DNA of 46,024 nt from Bacteroidota bacterium. GTDB taxonomy: Bacteria > Bacteroidota > Bacteroidia > Chitinophagales > Chitinophagaceae. Position numbers and translations under genes: made by a program. The stretch covers positions 1-46,024 of the forward strand of contig JABDBG010000010.1 of NCBI GenBank assembly GCA_013288745.1, read 5' to 3'. Of this stretch, positions 34,356 through 43,111 are shown in pieces. The notes under the pieces are model-generated. The model did not search any database. It had not been told where the DNA came from and was given only the letters and a program-made list of their open reading frames with translations. Within the stretch, counting starts at the first letter, position 1. Each line of letters starts with the position of its first letter.

Positions 34356-35477
34356 CTACGATAAAATTACAATATCAATGTCTGAAGCCGATAATTTGTT
34401 TAATAATTGATTGAATACTGCTGTGCTCAAAATTATATTCAACAAATTAAGGTGTGGTTTACCGATACAGATCGTTGTGATTCCTTTTTCTTCGCTTGTT
34501 TCTATGATGCCTTTGGCAATATTGTTTTGTTTGATCTTAATCACTTCCCCGCCTAGCTCTGTTGCCAACTTAAAATTATTCAGCAAATGCCTTTGTGCAG
34601 CCAGACCAATATTATCGCCACTCTCTTTTGGTGTTTGTACGTATAACAATATCCAGCTTGAATTATAATACGATGCTAACCTTGCTGTTTTACGAATTAC
34701 TTTTTTAGCGGTTTCATGATTGCTGCCGATGCAAGCTAAAAATCTTTCGCTTTTAAGATGGCCATTCCGCGGAAGTTCTGTTTGAATTTTTCTTTCTACT
34801 TGTGACGCTACTTCTTTTAGGGCCAGCTCTCTCAGTTGTAATATTCTTTCTGCCTGAAAAAAATTCTTTAATGCAATAGGGATTTTTTCTGTCTTGTAAA
34901 TCTTCCCTTCTTTCAATCGAACGATTAGTTCATCTGCCGTAAGATCAATATTTACTACTTCATCTGCCTGCTGTAAAACGCTATCTGGAATTCGTTCTGC
35001 AACTTCTATTCCTGTTATCGCTTTTACTTCGGGATTTAAACTTTCAATATGTTGAATGTTTACAGCGCTGATCACATTGATACCGGCATCTAAAATATCC
35101 ATTACATCCTGCCAGCGTTTTTCATTTTTGCTTCCTTCAATATTAGTATGGGCGAGCTCATCTATTATTACAATTTCCGGATGAAGGTTCAAAATAGCTT
35201 GTACGTCTAACTCCTCTAATTCTTTCCCTTTATAAAAAAGTTTTCGCCTTGGTATTAATGGCAAGCCTTCCAAAAGATCATGGGTTTCTTTTCGTTGATG
35301 CGTTTCTATGTATCCGATCTTCACATCAACACCATTGCGTAACAAAGTCTGAGCCTCCTGCAACATGCGAAAGGTTTTACCAACGCCTGCACTCATGCCA
35401 ATATAAACCTTAAACTTTCCGCGTCTTGACCTGCGGATTATTTCCAAAAAATGTGCTGCACTTTGTTCGTCGGGCAT
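34356..35477 (-). CDS. kdpD: KdpD N-terminal sensor protein (KdpD + USP domains, no kinase)
   Basis: A 373-residue soluble protein corresponding to the N-terminal ~40% of E. coli KdpD (894 residues). The KdpD domain has Walker A GMSAGVGKT (27-35) and a Walker B-like IVIIDELAHTN, followed by a universal stress protein domain (~230-373; ends LSASDIDIVILS). In E. coli these cytoplasmic domains bind ATP and c-di-AMP/K+ signals and control kinase output. Here the membrane, GAF and kinase modules are absent, and a separate HAMP kinase follows after 12 bases. A frameshift origin is unlikely: the protein ends at a domain boundary. It probably modulates the neighbouring kinase. Confidence 0.88.
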   Translation of the reverse strand: MPDEQSAAHFLEIIRRSRRGKFKVYIGMSAGVGKTFRMLQEAQTLLRNGVDVKIGYIETHQRKETHDLLEGLPLIPRRKLFYKGKELEELDVQAILNLHPEIVIIDELAHTNIEGSKNEKRWQDVMDILDAGINVISAVNIQHIESLNPEVKAITGIEVAERIPDSVLQQADEVVNIDLTADELIVRLKEGKIYKTEKIPIALKNFFQAERILQLRELALKEVASQVERKIQTELPRNGHLKSERFLACIGSNHETAKKVIRKTARLASYYNSSWILLYVQTPKESGDNIGLAAQRHLLNNFKLATELGGEVIKIKQNNIAKGIIETSEEKGITTICIGKPHLNLLNIILSTAVFNQLLNKLSASDIDIVILS

Positions 35478-35505
35478 TGTGTAAATTTTAATTATCTAAG
35501 AACAA

Positions 35506-35535
35506 GTTACCCTCCTCAAACCAGAGAAGGGTAAC
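35506..35535. terminator. Hairpin between kdpC and kdpD
   Basis: GTTACCCTCCTC-AAACCA-GAGAAGGGTAAC forms a 12-base-pair stem with one G-U pair. In the kdp direction it is followed only by TTGTTCTTAG, not a true T-run, so it may act as an attenuator or mRNA-stabilising element that lowers kdpD/kinase expression relative to kdpFABC. Confidence 0.6.
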
Positions 35536-35568
35536 ATTTTTGAAGACCAGCAGAAACCTTCTTTAAAA

Positions 35569-36138
35569 TTATTTTAAATTATCGAGCGCAATGTTTAGTT
35601 GTAGCACATTTATTTTTTCTATACCGAAAAAACCAAATAAGGGTTTTTGCATATTATCTACTATCAGTTCTTCTATCTTATCCTGACTGATATTTCTGGT
35701 CTTAGCAATTCTTGCTACTTGTACGTACGCTGCGGCTGTTGAAATATCCGGATCCAATCCACTTGCTGAATAGGTTACCAACTCAGAAGGTATGTCTGCC
35801 TTTTTTACATCAGGATTATGTACCATAAATGAATCGATATGGTTTTGTACATCTGCTAAATAATCAGGATTAGAAGGGCCTTTGTTACTACCGCTACCAC
35901 TTGTAGCATCATAACCATTTCCGGCTTTAGACGGGCGGCCCCAGAAATATTTATCCTGGGTAAAGTTTTGTCCTTCTAAAGCGTAGCCTACCACTTTTCC
36001 GTTTAGGGTAACAGTTTCGCCTTTTCCTTGATTCGGAGCTGCTTGTGCAATGCCCCAGATAAGTAATGTATACACCACACAAAAGAAAAAGACTGATACC
36101 AGGGTTAATCTTAGTGCGGGAAGAATATGTTGTTTCAT
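35569..36138 (-). CDS. kdpC: K(+)-transporting ATPase subunit C
   Basis: A 189-residue KdpC with one N-terminal membrane helix (~8-32) and a periplasmic domain containing YFWGRPSKAGNGYDATSGSGSN and AAAYVQVARIA, both typical of the family. KdpC stabilises the KdpA-KdpB complex and affects K+ affinity. It begins 31 bases downstream of kdpB. The hairpin at 35506-35535 follows it before kdpD. Confidence 0.95.
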   Translation of the reverse strand: MKQHILPALRLTLVSVFFFCVVYTLLIWGIAQAAPNQGKGETVTLNGKVVGYALEGQNFTQDKYFWGRPSKAGNGYDATSGSGSNKGPSNPDYLADVQNHIDSFMVHNPDVKKADIPSELVTYSASGLDPDISTAAAYVQVARIAKTRNISQDKIEELIVDNMQKPLFGFFGIEKINVLQLNIALDNLK

Positions 36139-36169
36139 GTTTTTAATTTTTTATTACGACTTTAATATT

Positions 36170-38218
36170 TTAAAACCAGATCGATACGACAAGATCTATT
36201 AATTTAATACCGATGAAAGGAACGACCAATCCTCCTAATCCATATATGAACATGTTCCTTCTTAACAAAGCGCTTGCGCCAATCGGTTTGTAGGAAACGC
36301 CTTTTAATGCTAATGGTATTAATAATGGAATGATGATCGCATTAAAAATAACTGCTGATAAAATCGCACTTTCAGGGCTATGCAAATTCATAATATTTAA
36401 ACTTTGCAACGCCGGTATTGATACAATAAATAATGCCGGAACGATCGCGAAATATTTTGCCACATCATTTGCAATACTGAAAGTTGTCAACGTTCCTCTT
36501 GTCATTAATAACTGTTTACCAATTTCAACGATCTCAATTAGTTTAGTTGGATCGTTATCCAGATCAACCATGTTACCTGCTTCTTTAGCAGCTTGTGTAC
36601 CGCTATTCATCGCTACGCCAACATCTGCCTGTGCTAAAGCCGGCGCATCGTTTGTTCCATCGCCCATCATCGCAACAAGCTTACCGCCTTGTTGTTCTTT
36701 TTTGATATAATTCATTTTGTCTTCGGGTTTAGCTTCCGCGATAAAATCATCTACGCCCGCTTTTTCCGCAATGAACCTTGCTGTTAAAGGATTATCACCC
36801 GTAACCATTACTGTTTTAACACCCATTTTACGCAAGCGCTGAAAACGTTCTGCAATACCGGGCTTAATAATATCCTGCAATTCAATCACACCAAATATTG
36901 TTTCGTTTTGACTAACAACTAATGGCGTACCACCGTTTGATGCGATCGCTTTAACTCTTGCTTCTGTTTCGGCCGGAAATGAGTTGCCCGCTTTCAACGC
37001 AATATTTCTGATAGAATCAAAAGCACCTTTACGAATTCTTAATCCATTTTGCAAGTCGATACCGCTGCATCTTGTTTCTGCAGTGAATTCTATAAATTTT
37101 GCATCGATGGTATTAAATCCATTGATATTAAGATTCGCTAATTCAATGATAGATTTTCCTTCCGGAGTTTGATCTGCTAAAGAAGAGAGTACACATGCAT
37201 CGATAAAATCTTTTTCTCCGATATTATCGGCTGGCCAAAAGCCTGTAGCTTTTCTGTTACCGATTGTGATCGTTCCGGTTTTATCCAATAACAGTGTATC
37301 AAGGTCTCCCGCTGTTTCGACAGCCTTGCCGCTTTTGGTTATTACATTCGCTCTTAAAGCTCTATCCATACCTGCAATACCGATAGCAGATAATAAGCCA
37401 CCGATCGTTGTTGGAATTAAACAAACGAATAAAGAAATAAAGGCTGCTATCGTGATAGGTGTGTTAGCAAAATCACCAAATGGTTTTAATGTAACACATA
37501 CAATAGTGAATATGATCGTAAACCCTGCCAACAAAATTGTCAATGCAATTTCATTTGGTGTTTTCTGGCGTGATGCTCCTTCTACTAATGCGATCATTTT
37601 ATCCAAGAAACTTTCACCTGGTTCTGTTGTAACACGTACTTTTATTTTATCGCTCAATACCATTGTACCGCCTGTTACGGATGATTTATCACCGCCGGCT
37701 TCTCTTATCACCGGTGCACTTTCTCCGGTGATGGCGCTTTCATCAATGGTAGCAATACCTTCAATGATCTCACCATCCATCGGAATCAGGTCTCCAGTTT
37801 CGCAAAGAAAAACATCACCCTTTGCTAATTGTGAAGAAGGAACAATTTTTATTTCATTCACGTACATGTCTCCCACAGGAAATATTTTTTTTGCAGGTGT
37901 TTCTTCTCTTGTTTTTCTTAAGCTATCTGCTTGCGCTTTACCACGCGCTTCAGCAATGGCCTCTGCAAAATTTGCAAACAATAACGTTAGAAAAAGAATA
38001 ATAAAAATGCAAAAGTTATACGCGAAGCTACCTTGTGCATGATCACCTTTTAATATAAGGATGCAAACAATAAGCATGATCACTGTTCCTATCTCCACGG
38101 TAAACATTACCGGGTTCTTGAACATGATGCGAGGATTCAATTTTACAAAAGAGTGTTTGAATGCTTCTTTCATTAAAGATGCCTCGAAGAGATTATTACT
38201 AGATTTATTTCGTGCCAT
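36170..38218 (-). CDS. kdpB: K(+)-transporting P-type ATPase subunit B
   Basis: A 682-residue P-type ATPase, standard length for KdpB. TGES is at 164-167 (A domain), the phosphorylated D312 is in DKTGT, and the P-domain hinge has [10 protein letters not shown] and [12 protein letters not shown]. It hydrolyses ATP to drive K+ moved from KdpA in the inner membrane. The gene lies 34 bases after kdpA and 31 bases before kdpC in the canonical ABC order. Expression is expected under K+ limitation. Confidence 0.97.
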   Translation of the reverse strand: MARNKSSNNLFEASLMKEAFKHSFVKLNPRIMFKNPVMFTVEIGTVIMLIVCILILKGDHAQGSFAYNFCIFIILFLTLLFANFAEAIAEARGKAQADSLRKTREETPAKKIFPVGDMYVNEIKIVPSSQLAKGDVFLCETGDLIPMDGEIIEGIATIDESAITGESAPVIREAGGDKSSVTGGTMVLSDKIKVRVTTEPGESFLDKMIALVEGASRQKTPNEIALTILLAGFTIIFTIVCVTLKPFGDFANTPITIAAFISLFVCLIPTTIGGLLSAIGIAGMDRALRANVITKSGKAVETAGDLDTLLLDKTGTITIGNRKATGFWPADNIGEKDFIDACVLSSLADQTPEGKSIIELANLNINGFNTIDAKFIEFTAETRCSGIDLQNGLRIRKGAFDSIRNIALKAGNSFPAETEARVKAIASNGGTPLVVSQNETIFGVIELQDIIKPGIAERFQRLRKMGVKTVMVTGDNPLTARFIAEKAGVDDFIAEAKPEDKMNYIKKEQQGGKLVAMMGDGTNDAPALAQADVGVAMNSGTQAAKEAGNMVDLDNDPTKLIEIVEIGKQLLMTRGTLTTFSIANDVAKYFAIVPALFIVSIPALQSLNIMNLHSPESAILSAVIFNAIIIPLLIPLALKGVSYKPIGASALLRRNMFIYGLGGLVVPFIGIKLIDLVVSIWF

Positions 38219-38252
38219 ATAATTAATTTTTAAACCCTGTTTATTATTTTGT

Positions 38253-39953
38253 TTATCTCATTTTGAAAAACTCTGCTATCGGACCTAAAACCAGTGCAGG
38301 GAAAAACGATAATGCTGCTACAATAAATATTACCGCCAACACCAGGATACCAAATGTGCTGGTATCTGTTTTAAGCGTTCCTGCACTTTCAGGCACATAT
38401 TTTTTATTCGCCATGATACCAGCTATTGCTAATGGGCCTATGATCGGTAGATAACGGCCTATCACCATAATAACACCGTCACTAATATTCCAGAACGGAA
38501 CATTTGCGCTTAAGCCGGCAAACTCTGATCCGTTGTTAGCTGATGCAGAAAAATATTCGTACAACATTTCAGAGAAGCCATGATAACCCGGATTATTTAA
38601 CCAGCCTGAATATGTTTGTGGATCGCCAACATATAAATGACAGGCTAATGCTGTACCACCTAACGCTAAGAAAATATGAAGCAGTGCAATAATCGTTGCG
38701 ATCTTTGTCTCTTTTGCTTCCAGTTTTTTTCCTAAAAATTCGGGTGTTCGGCCAACCATTAATCCTCCGATAAAAACTGCTATAATAACAAAAATGTAAA
38801 AATTCAAAAATCCTACACCAACTCCCCCAAAGAAGCAGTTTACCATCATACCCCACATACAAAGCATTCCCGCTAACGGAGTAAAGCTATCGTGCATCGC
38901 ACATACGGAACCGTTAGAAGTAACTGTTGCACTGATACCCCAATAAGCTGACAATGCAGAACCAAATCGAACTTCTTTTCCTTCCATACTACCGAGTGGT
39001 TGCGAAATACCCATTTGTGCGATGGCAGGGTTTCCTTTCATTTCATAATGCATTGCCGGAATTGCGAACAATAAAAACCCTATGGCCATTATGATAAAGA
39101 ATGTCCACGCCAATCTTTTTCTTTTTAACATATAGCCCATCGTGAACAATAATGCAATAGGAATAAGAATGATATAGATCACTTCAATTCCTGCAGTTAA
39201 ATAACTTGGATTCTCAAAAGGATGCGCCGAGTTAACGCCATAAAAACCACCACCATTTGTTCCTATCTGTTTGATCGCGATCATTGCTGCGGAAGGGCCG
39301 CGACTAACATTTACTGTGTCGCCTTGTAAAGAAACAAACTGCCCTTTTCCCTGGAAGGTCATTGGTGTTCCGCTGAACGCAAGGAAAATGGCAGCTATTA
39401 TTGAAAGGGGTAGTAATATTCTTGTACATGACTTAATTAAATACACATAAAAATTGCCAAGCTTATCTGTTGTTTTTTCTTTCATTGCAACAAATACAAT
39501 TACGCAAACTGCCATACCTGTACCGGCACTAACAAACTGAAAGAATTGTAAGGTTAATTGTCCGAGATAAGACACGGCAGACTCACCGGAGTAATGCTGA
39601 ATATTCGTATTCGAGATAAAACTCATAGCGGTATTAAAAGCAAGATCAGCCGTCATAGAAGGATTACCGTCGGGATTTAGCGGCAGCCATCCCTGGTTCA
39701 TCAACAAGATCATGGCCAGTATGAACCATACAAAATTGACGAGTAACATCGCAACCAGATTCTCTTTCCAGGTCATCTGTTTTTCTGCTTTGATACCGCC
39801 TAGTTTATAAAACAATTTGTCTAACGGATTTAAAACAGGATCCAGCCAGGTACGTTCACCTTCGTATACTTTGCCCATGTATCTACCAAGTGGTATTGCG
39901 AACAATACCATCAGTATAAACATTACTATTATGCCTATGATTTCTGTGTTCAT
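38253..39953 (-). CDS. kdpA: K(+)-transporting ATPase subunit A
   Basis: A 566-residue channel-like subunit with ~10 membrane helices. Selectivity-filter loops of the KdpA/Trk superfamily are visible, including [20 protein letters not shown] and [12 protein letters not shown]. KdpA takes up K+ from the periplasm with high affinity and passes it to KdpB. It starts 92 bases downstream of kdpF; the spacer contains AAGTATCAAGTATCAGG word repeats. Length and motifs are normal. Confidence 0.97.
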   Translation of the reverse strand: MNTEIIGIIVMFILMVLFAIPLGRYMGKVYEGERTWLDPVLNPLDKLFYKLGGIKAEKQMTWKENLVAMLLVNFVWFILAMILLMNQGWLPLNPDGNPSMTADLAFNTAMSFISNTNIQHYSGESAVSYLGQLTLQFFQFVSAGTGMAVCVIVFVAMKEKTTDKLGNFYVYLIKSCTRILLPLSIIAAIFLAFSGTPMTFQGKGQFVSLQGDTVNVSRGPSAAMIAIKQIGTNGGGFYGVNSAHPFENPSYLTAGIEVIYIILIPIALLFTMGYMLKRKRLAWTFFIIMAIGFLLFAIPAMHYEMKGNPAIAQMGISQPLGSMEGKEVRFGSALSAYWGISATVTSNGSVCAMHDSFTPLAGMLCMWGMMVNCFFGGVGVGFLNFYIFVIIAVFIGGLMVGRTPEFLGKKLEAKETKIATIIALLHIFLALGGTALACHLYVGDPQTYSGWLNNPGYHGFSEMLYEYFSASANNGSEFAGLSANVPFWNISDGVIMVIGRYLPIIGPLAIAGIMANKKYVPESAGTLKTDTSTFGILVLAVIFIVAALSFFPALVLGPIAEFFKMR

Positions 39954-40045
39954 TTGAATTGTGTGTTTGAATTGTTAGTATTAAGATTTAAGTATCAAGT
40001 ATCAGGAGAAATTTCTTTATTGCTTTCTATTACTTTCTACTACTT

Positions 40046-40123
40046 TTAAAATTTTTCCGGCTTTATCAATACATAACATAAGTAAAGAAATACCAGAACT
40101 GAAACAATGAATAAATAAAGCAT
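40046..40123 (-). CDS. kdpF: KdpF-like small subunit
   Basis: A 25-residue single-helix membrane peptide that starts MLYLFIVSVLVF and ends in the typical KdpF tail VLIKPEKF. E. coli KdpF has 29 residues and stabilises the KdpABC complex through lipid-like contacts. It lies directly upstream of kdpA on the same strand, which is the canonical position. The gene is too short for routine gene finders. It starts 12 bases after the stop of the preceding 27-codon ORF. Confidence 0.85.
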   Translation of the reverse strand: MLYLFIVSVLVFLYLCYVLIKPEKF

Positions 40124-40135
40124 GATGTATATTTT

Positions 40136-40219
40136 TTAAATTTTATCAAAAAAATCAATAGATCTAAATAACAGGACAAAGGATACAATGCCTGTTACGT
40201 AAAGAATTACGGTTAACAT
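40136..40219 (-). CDS. Small single-helix membrane protein in the kdp leader (27 aa)
   Basis: A 27-codon ORF. It begins MLTVILYVTGIVSFVLLF, a single hydrophobic helix, and ends with the polar tail RSIDFFDKI. The layout (helix followed by a short charged tail) resembles KdpF but without the KPEKF ending. It is spaced 12 bases before kdpF and 19 bases after the preceding 39-codon ORF, which fits translation in series. I know no function; a Kdp-complex accessory peptide is a reasonable guess. Confidence 0.6.
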   Translation of the reverse strand: MLTVILYVTGIVSFVLLFRSIDFFDKI

Positions 40220-40238
40220 ATTTTTTATTTTTTGGTGA

Positions 40239-40358
40239 TTAATGTAGTAGCCTTTTAAATTTTAAAATGGCTATGTAAACCAGTGCAATTGCAATTGCCC
40301 AAGCTGCTACAATGACCACGATATCGGCTATTTTTTCTTTGGTTTTGGTTAGCTTCAT
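40239..40358 (-). CDS. Small single-helix membrane protein in the kdp leader (39 aa)
   Basis: A 39-codon ORF with a basic N-terminus (MKLTKTKEK), one hydrophobic helix rich in A, I and V (~10-32) and a basic end (KFKRLLH). It is on the kdp strand between a 69-codon ORF and the 27-codon ORF, with short spacers. The positive charge at both ends makes a single-span inner-membrane peptide likely. No family recognised. Confidence 0.5.
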   Translation of the reverse strand: MKLTKTKEKIADIVVIVAAWAIAIALVYIAILKFKRLLH

Positions 40359-40395
40359 GTTGCTATAAGTTTATTTTATAGTTTGTGGACTAATT

Positions 40396-40605
40396 TTAAT
40401 AGTATGATTTACTACTAGTTTTAACAACATGATCTTTGCTGCTCTTAAAAGTTGGCAGTATTAATACCATAATTAATAATATAACTCCTCCAACCCGTGC
40501 ATCGCCAGTTGACGTTTGTGTATCGCCTACATTTTCTGCCCAGGCAGTTGCAGCTATGACAGCCAACAGCGTTGTTGCCATAATCGATTTTGATAATGCT
40601 TTCAT
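40396..40605 (-). CDS. Small exported or membrane protein, first gene of the kdp operon (69 aa)
   Basis: A 69-residue protein with a signal-like N-terminus (MKALSKSIMATTLLAV, possible cleavage after AWA), a short polar stretch (ENVGDTQTSTGDARVGG), a second hydrophobic helix (VILLIMVLILPTF) and a basic-serine-rich tail. It is the first gene after a candidate sigma-54 promoter, so it would lead the kdp transcript. No family recognised. Alternatively, it could be a two-helix membrane peptide. A regulatory role in Kdp assembly or sensing is possible but not shown. Confidence 0.55.
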   Translation of the reverse strand: MKALSKSIMATTLLAVIAATAWAENVGDTQTSTGDARVGGVILLIMVLILPTFKSSKDHVVKTSSKSYY

Positions 40606-40657
40606 TTGTTTTGTTTTTGGTTTAAGAATAATAAATGAATTCTTGTTGACGGTATAA

Positions 40658-40673
40658 TGCCAAACACATGCCT
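40658..40673 (-). promoter_or_regulatory. Candidate sigma-54 promoter of the kdp operon
   Basis: AGGCATGTGTTTGGCA on the minus strand has the sigma-54 spacing GG-N10-GC and differs from TGGCAC-N5-TTGCA mainly at the first T and one -12 base. The predicted start would be ~40 bases before the 69-codon ORF. An NtrC-type activator is coded nearby. No TAnnTTTG box was seen here. Confidence 0.45.
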
Positions 40674-40764
40674 ACAAACCAAAACGACAGTTAATAAAGA
40701 TGAAACACAATACAGATAAGGCTTTGAGTAGATTTTTTGCTTTTTAAACACAGTTAGGCATAAC

Positions 40765-40794
40765 AAAAAACCCTTCCGTTTGGGAAGGGTTTTG
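40765..40794 (-). terminator. Intrinsic terminator of the KUP gene
   Basis: AAAACCCTTCC-GTTTG-GGAAGGGTTTT stem of 11 base pairs with a T6 run on the minus strand, 18 bases after the KUP stop codon. It separates KUP from the kdp operon. A near copy follows the response-regulator gene. Confidence 0.88.
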
Positions 40795-40811
40795 TCAAAA
40801 TGGAAAAGCTA

Positions 40812-42773
40812 TTAAACATGTTCCATACGCCTGAGTGGAATATTATGAATAGGAGCTACCAATAAAGAAGTCTTTTCGATCTTCGTATCACTCTGATCTA
40901 AACCGAATGCTTTTTTATCAGACAAACCTAATCTGCTTAGCCAGAAATAAGATTTTAATATAAAGCCTTCTTTCATTGAAAATTCATTTTCAACAGAAAG
41001 AAAACGTTGTATCAATACATAACGGATATCAGCAGTTATATTGTGTTTATTAAAGCCTGATTGTACGCAATTAGCATCTAACTCGTGGTGCTCCAACATA
41101 TCCTGCATTACTTTCCTGAATAACAAATTAACGCGCGGCTGTATCCTAAAACCAAGTTTAAATTCAACGCGTATTATTTTATCATGTTCAATTTCTTCGA
41201 TAGCATATTCCATTGTGTATGGGTCATCTGCTCTTTCGATATGTATTAACCAATATACATCTGCACGTTTAGGTCTTTTACTTAATATAGATTCAAGTAT
41301 TCTTGTTTCAACGCTTTTTACGCTATTGGCTTTTGTAAGGTAAACAAGATGTGTAGCATATTTAGGCTCCGCTGCATTTGTGCTTAGCGCAATCAATCTT
41401 GGTACAAAAGAAGAAATGTTTTCAAATTGAAGGAAACGATTGGTAATTTTTCTTGCCTTGAACCAAACAAACATTACATACACCAATGTAAATTCAAATA
41501 TTAAGAATTTCCATCTTGCTGCAAGCTTAATTACATTGGCGATACAGAAGGATGATTCTACCGATATAAATACACATAGAATTAGTGCGATAATAAACGG
41601 GTTCCATTTTTTTACAAACTTCATGTAATAGAACATTAATGTTGTGGTCATGATCATCGCTACTGTAATAGAGAAACCATAAGCCACTACCATTGAGCTG
41701 GAATCTTTAAAATATAACATCATACCAACACAACCCGCATACAATATCCAGTTGATGCTTGGTATATAAATTTGTCCGCGAATATTGCTTGGATATTTAA
41801 TAGTAATGCGCGGCCAGAAATTCATGCTTACCGCTTCGCTGATCAATGTAAATGATCCACTGATCAATGCCTGGCTGGCAATGATCGTTGCTAAAGTGGC
41901 AATAATGATCGCCGGCAATAAAAACCAATGCGGCATAATTTCATAAAATGGATTTAAACTACCCAATGTAGTTTTACCGCTATTCAATAACCAGGCAGCC
42001 TGGCCAAAATAATTTGCAAGCAATGCTGTCTTTACAAAGAACCAGCTTACCTGTATATTTTTTTTACCGCAATGGCCCAGATCAGAATATAAAGCTTCAG
42101 CGCCTGTTGTACATAAAAATACTGCACCTAATAGCCAGAATCCTTTCGGATAATGCACCAATAAATTCATTGCATAATATGGATTTGCTGCCGCTAAAAT
42201 GTTAGGGAAATGGAAAACCTGGATAGCTCCCCAGAACATGATCATACTAAACCAAACAAACATAATAGGACCAAACGCACTACCCACGACTTTGGTTCCA
42301 AATTGTTGAAAGAAAAATAATAAGGTCATGATAGCAATAACAATTCCTATCGTTAATGCATTGCCGGGTACAATTATATTTTCTAATCCATGCACACCAT
42401 TTAAACCTTCAATAGCTGAAGCAACAGAAATAGGTGGTGTGATGATACCATCAGCCAATAAAGTTGCGGCTCCAAGAATTGCAGGAAAATAAAGCCAGTG
42501 ACGATAACGCCATACCAGGGCATATAAAGAAAATATTCCTCCTTCGCCTTTGTTATCTGCCTGAAGCGTTAAGAAAATATACTTGAATGTTGTTTGTAAA
42601 GTCAATGTCCATAAAACACAAGAGATACCGCCATATACTAATTCTTGTGAGATCGGCCTGTCGCCGATAATTGAACTGAAAACATATAATGGTGAAGTCC
42701 CGATATCACCGAAAATAATACCAAGGGTTACAAGTAAGCCTGCGGCTGTTACTTTTTTAATGTTGGGATGCAT
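40812..42773 (-). CDS. kup: KUP-family potassium uptake transporter
   Basis: A 653-residue KUP/HAK transporter. The N-terminus has LGIIFGDIGTSPLYVFSS, the family signature, then about 12 membrane helices and a ~200-residue cytosolic C-terminal domain. It imports K+ by proton symport and complements the ATP-driven Kdp system coded just downstream. The length is typical. It lies between the sigma-54 regulator (its promoter side) and kdp, with its own terminator, so it is probably a separate transcript. A long leader (~340 bases) precedes it. Confidence 0.95.
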   Translation of the reverse strand: MHPNIKKVTAAGLLVTLGIIFGDIGTSPLYVFSSIIGDRPISQELVYGGISCVLWTLTLQTTFKYIFLTLQADNKGEGGIFSLYALVWRYRHWLYFPAILGAATLLADGIITPPISVASAIEGLNGVHGLENIIVPGNALTIGIVIAIMTLLFFFQQFGTKVVGSAFGPIMFVWFSMIMFWGAIQVFHFPNILAAANPYYAMNLLVHYPKGFWLLGAVFLCTTGAEALYSDLGHCGKKNIQVSWFFVKTALLANYFGQAAWLLNSGKTTLGSLNPFYEIMPHWFLLPAIIIATLATIIASQALISGSFTLISEAVSMNFWPRITIKYPSNIRGQIYIPSINWILYAGCVGMMLYFKDSSSMVVAYGFSITVAMIMTTTLMFYYMKFVKKWNPFIIALILCVFISVESSFCIANVIKLAARWKFLIFEFTLVYVMFVWFKARKITNRFLQFENISSFVPRLIALSTNAAEPKYATHLVYLTKANSVKSVETRILESILSKRPKRADVYWLIHIERADDPYTMEYAIEEIEHDKIIRVEFKLGFRIQPRVNLLFRKVMQDMLEHHELDANCVQSGFNKHNITADIRYVLIQRFLSVENEFSMKEGFILKSYFWLSRLGLSDKKAFGLDQSDTKIEKTSLLVAPIHNIPLRRMEHV

Positions 42774-43060
42774 AATGGTTTGCTGCTGCTTTGGTTAAGA
42801 ATATAAAGATTTGCTGATCGTAAAAAACGAATTGGTGCTAAGGAGGAAGAGAAACAGTTGCCATAACATTGTTTATTTAAATAAAAAATTACTTCCATTA
42901 CACTGTATGTAAATAAAGCGTAATCAATGGCAAACAATCGAACCTACACACTGACCAAACGTTATGCCTAAAAGACAAAATATCATTGTAATCAGCCAGA
43001 AGCATTATCCAGCAAGGATCTAAATTTTTAGAAGTGAATTATGGCGAAAGGTACCCCTAT
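42774..43060 (-). other. KUP leader region with a sigma-54-like motif
   Basis: About 290 bases without a gene. On the minus strand TAGGCATAACGTTTGG (42955-42970) resembles TAGGCATGTGTTTGG upstream of kdp and has GG-N10-GG in place of GG-N10-GC. The 11-mer GTTATGCCTAA (42961-42971, + strand) is inverted as TTAGGCATAAC at 40754-40764 beside kdp. TATATTCTTAACCAAA near the KUP start resembles TATTCTTAAACCAAA near the kdp start. No TAnnTTTG box and no riboswitch that I recognise. Confidence 0.4.
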
Positions 43061-43086
43061 AAAAAACCCTTCCGTTTTGGAAGGGT
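43061..43086 (-). terminator. Intrinsic terminator of the response-regulator gene
   Basis: ACCCTTCC-GTTTT-GGAAGGGT stem of 8 base pairs followed on the minus strand by T6, 26 bases after the stop codon. It is nearly the same sequence as the KUP terminator at 40765-40794. Confidence 0.85.
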
Positions 43087-43111
43087 ATATTTTCAAAATG
43101 AAAAGGTTTTA

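Noticed and set aside
34356..35477. KdpD split from its kinase by a frameshift
   Set aside because: The protein ends cleanly after the USP domain, no DUF4118 or GAF remnant follows, and the next gene has its own start, periplasmic sensor and HAMP domain.
37266..38042. A 258-codon open frame on the + strand opposite kdpB
   Set aside because: It lies entirely inside kdpB on the other strand, lacks recognisable motifs, and kdpB has all P-type ATPase signatures. Similar antisense frames occur opposite mutL, purH, carB and the RND pump.
42841..42960. A riboswitch (for example c-di-AMP ydaO-type) in the kup leader
   Set aside because: The leader is long but I could not identify the conserved core or paired elements of a known riboswitch; the evidence supports only a promoter-like motif.
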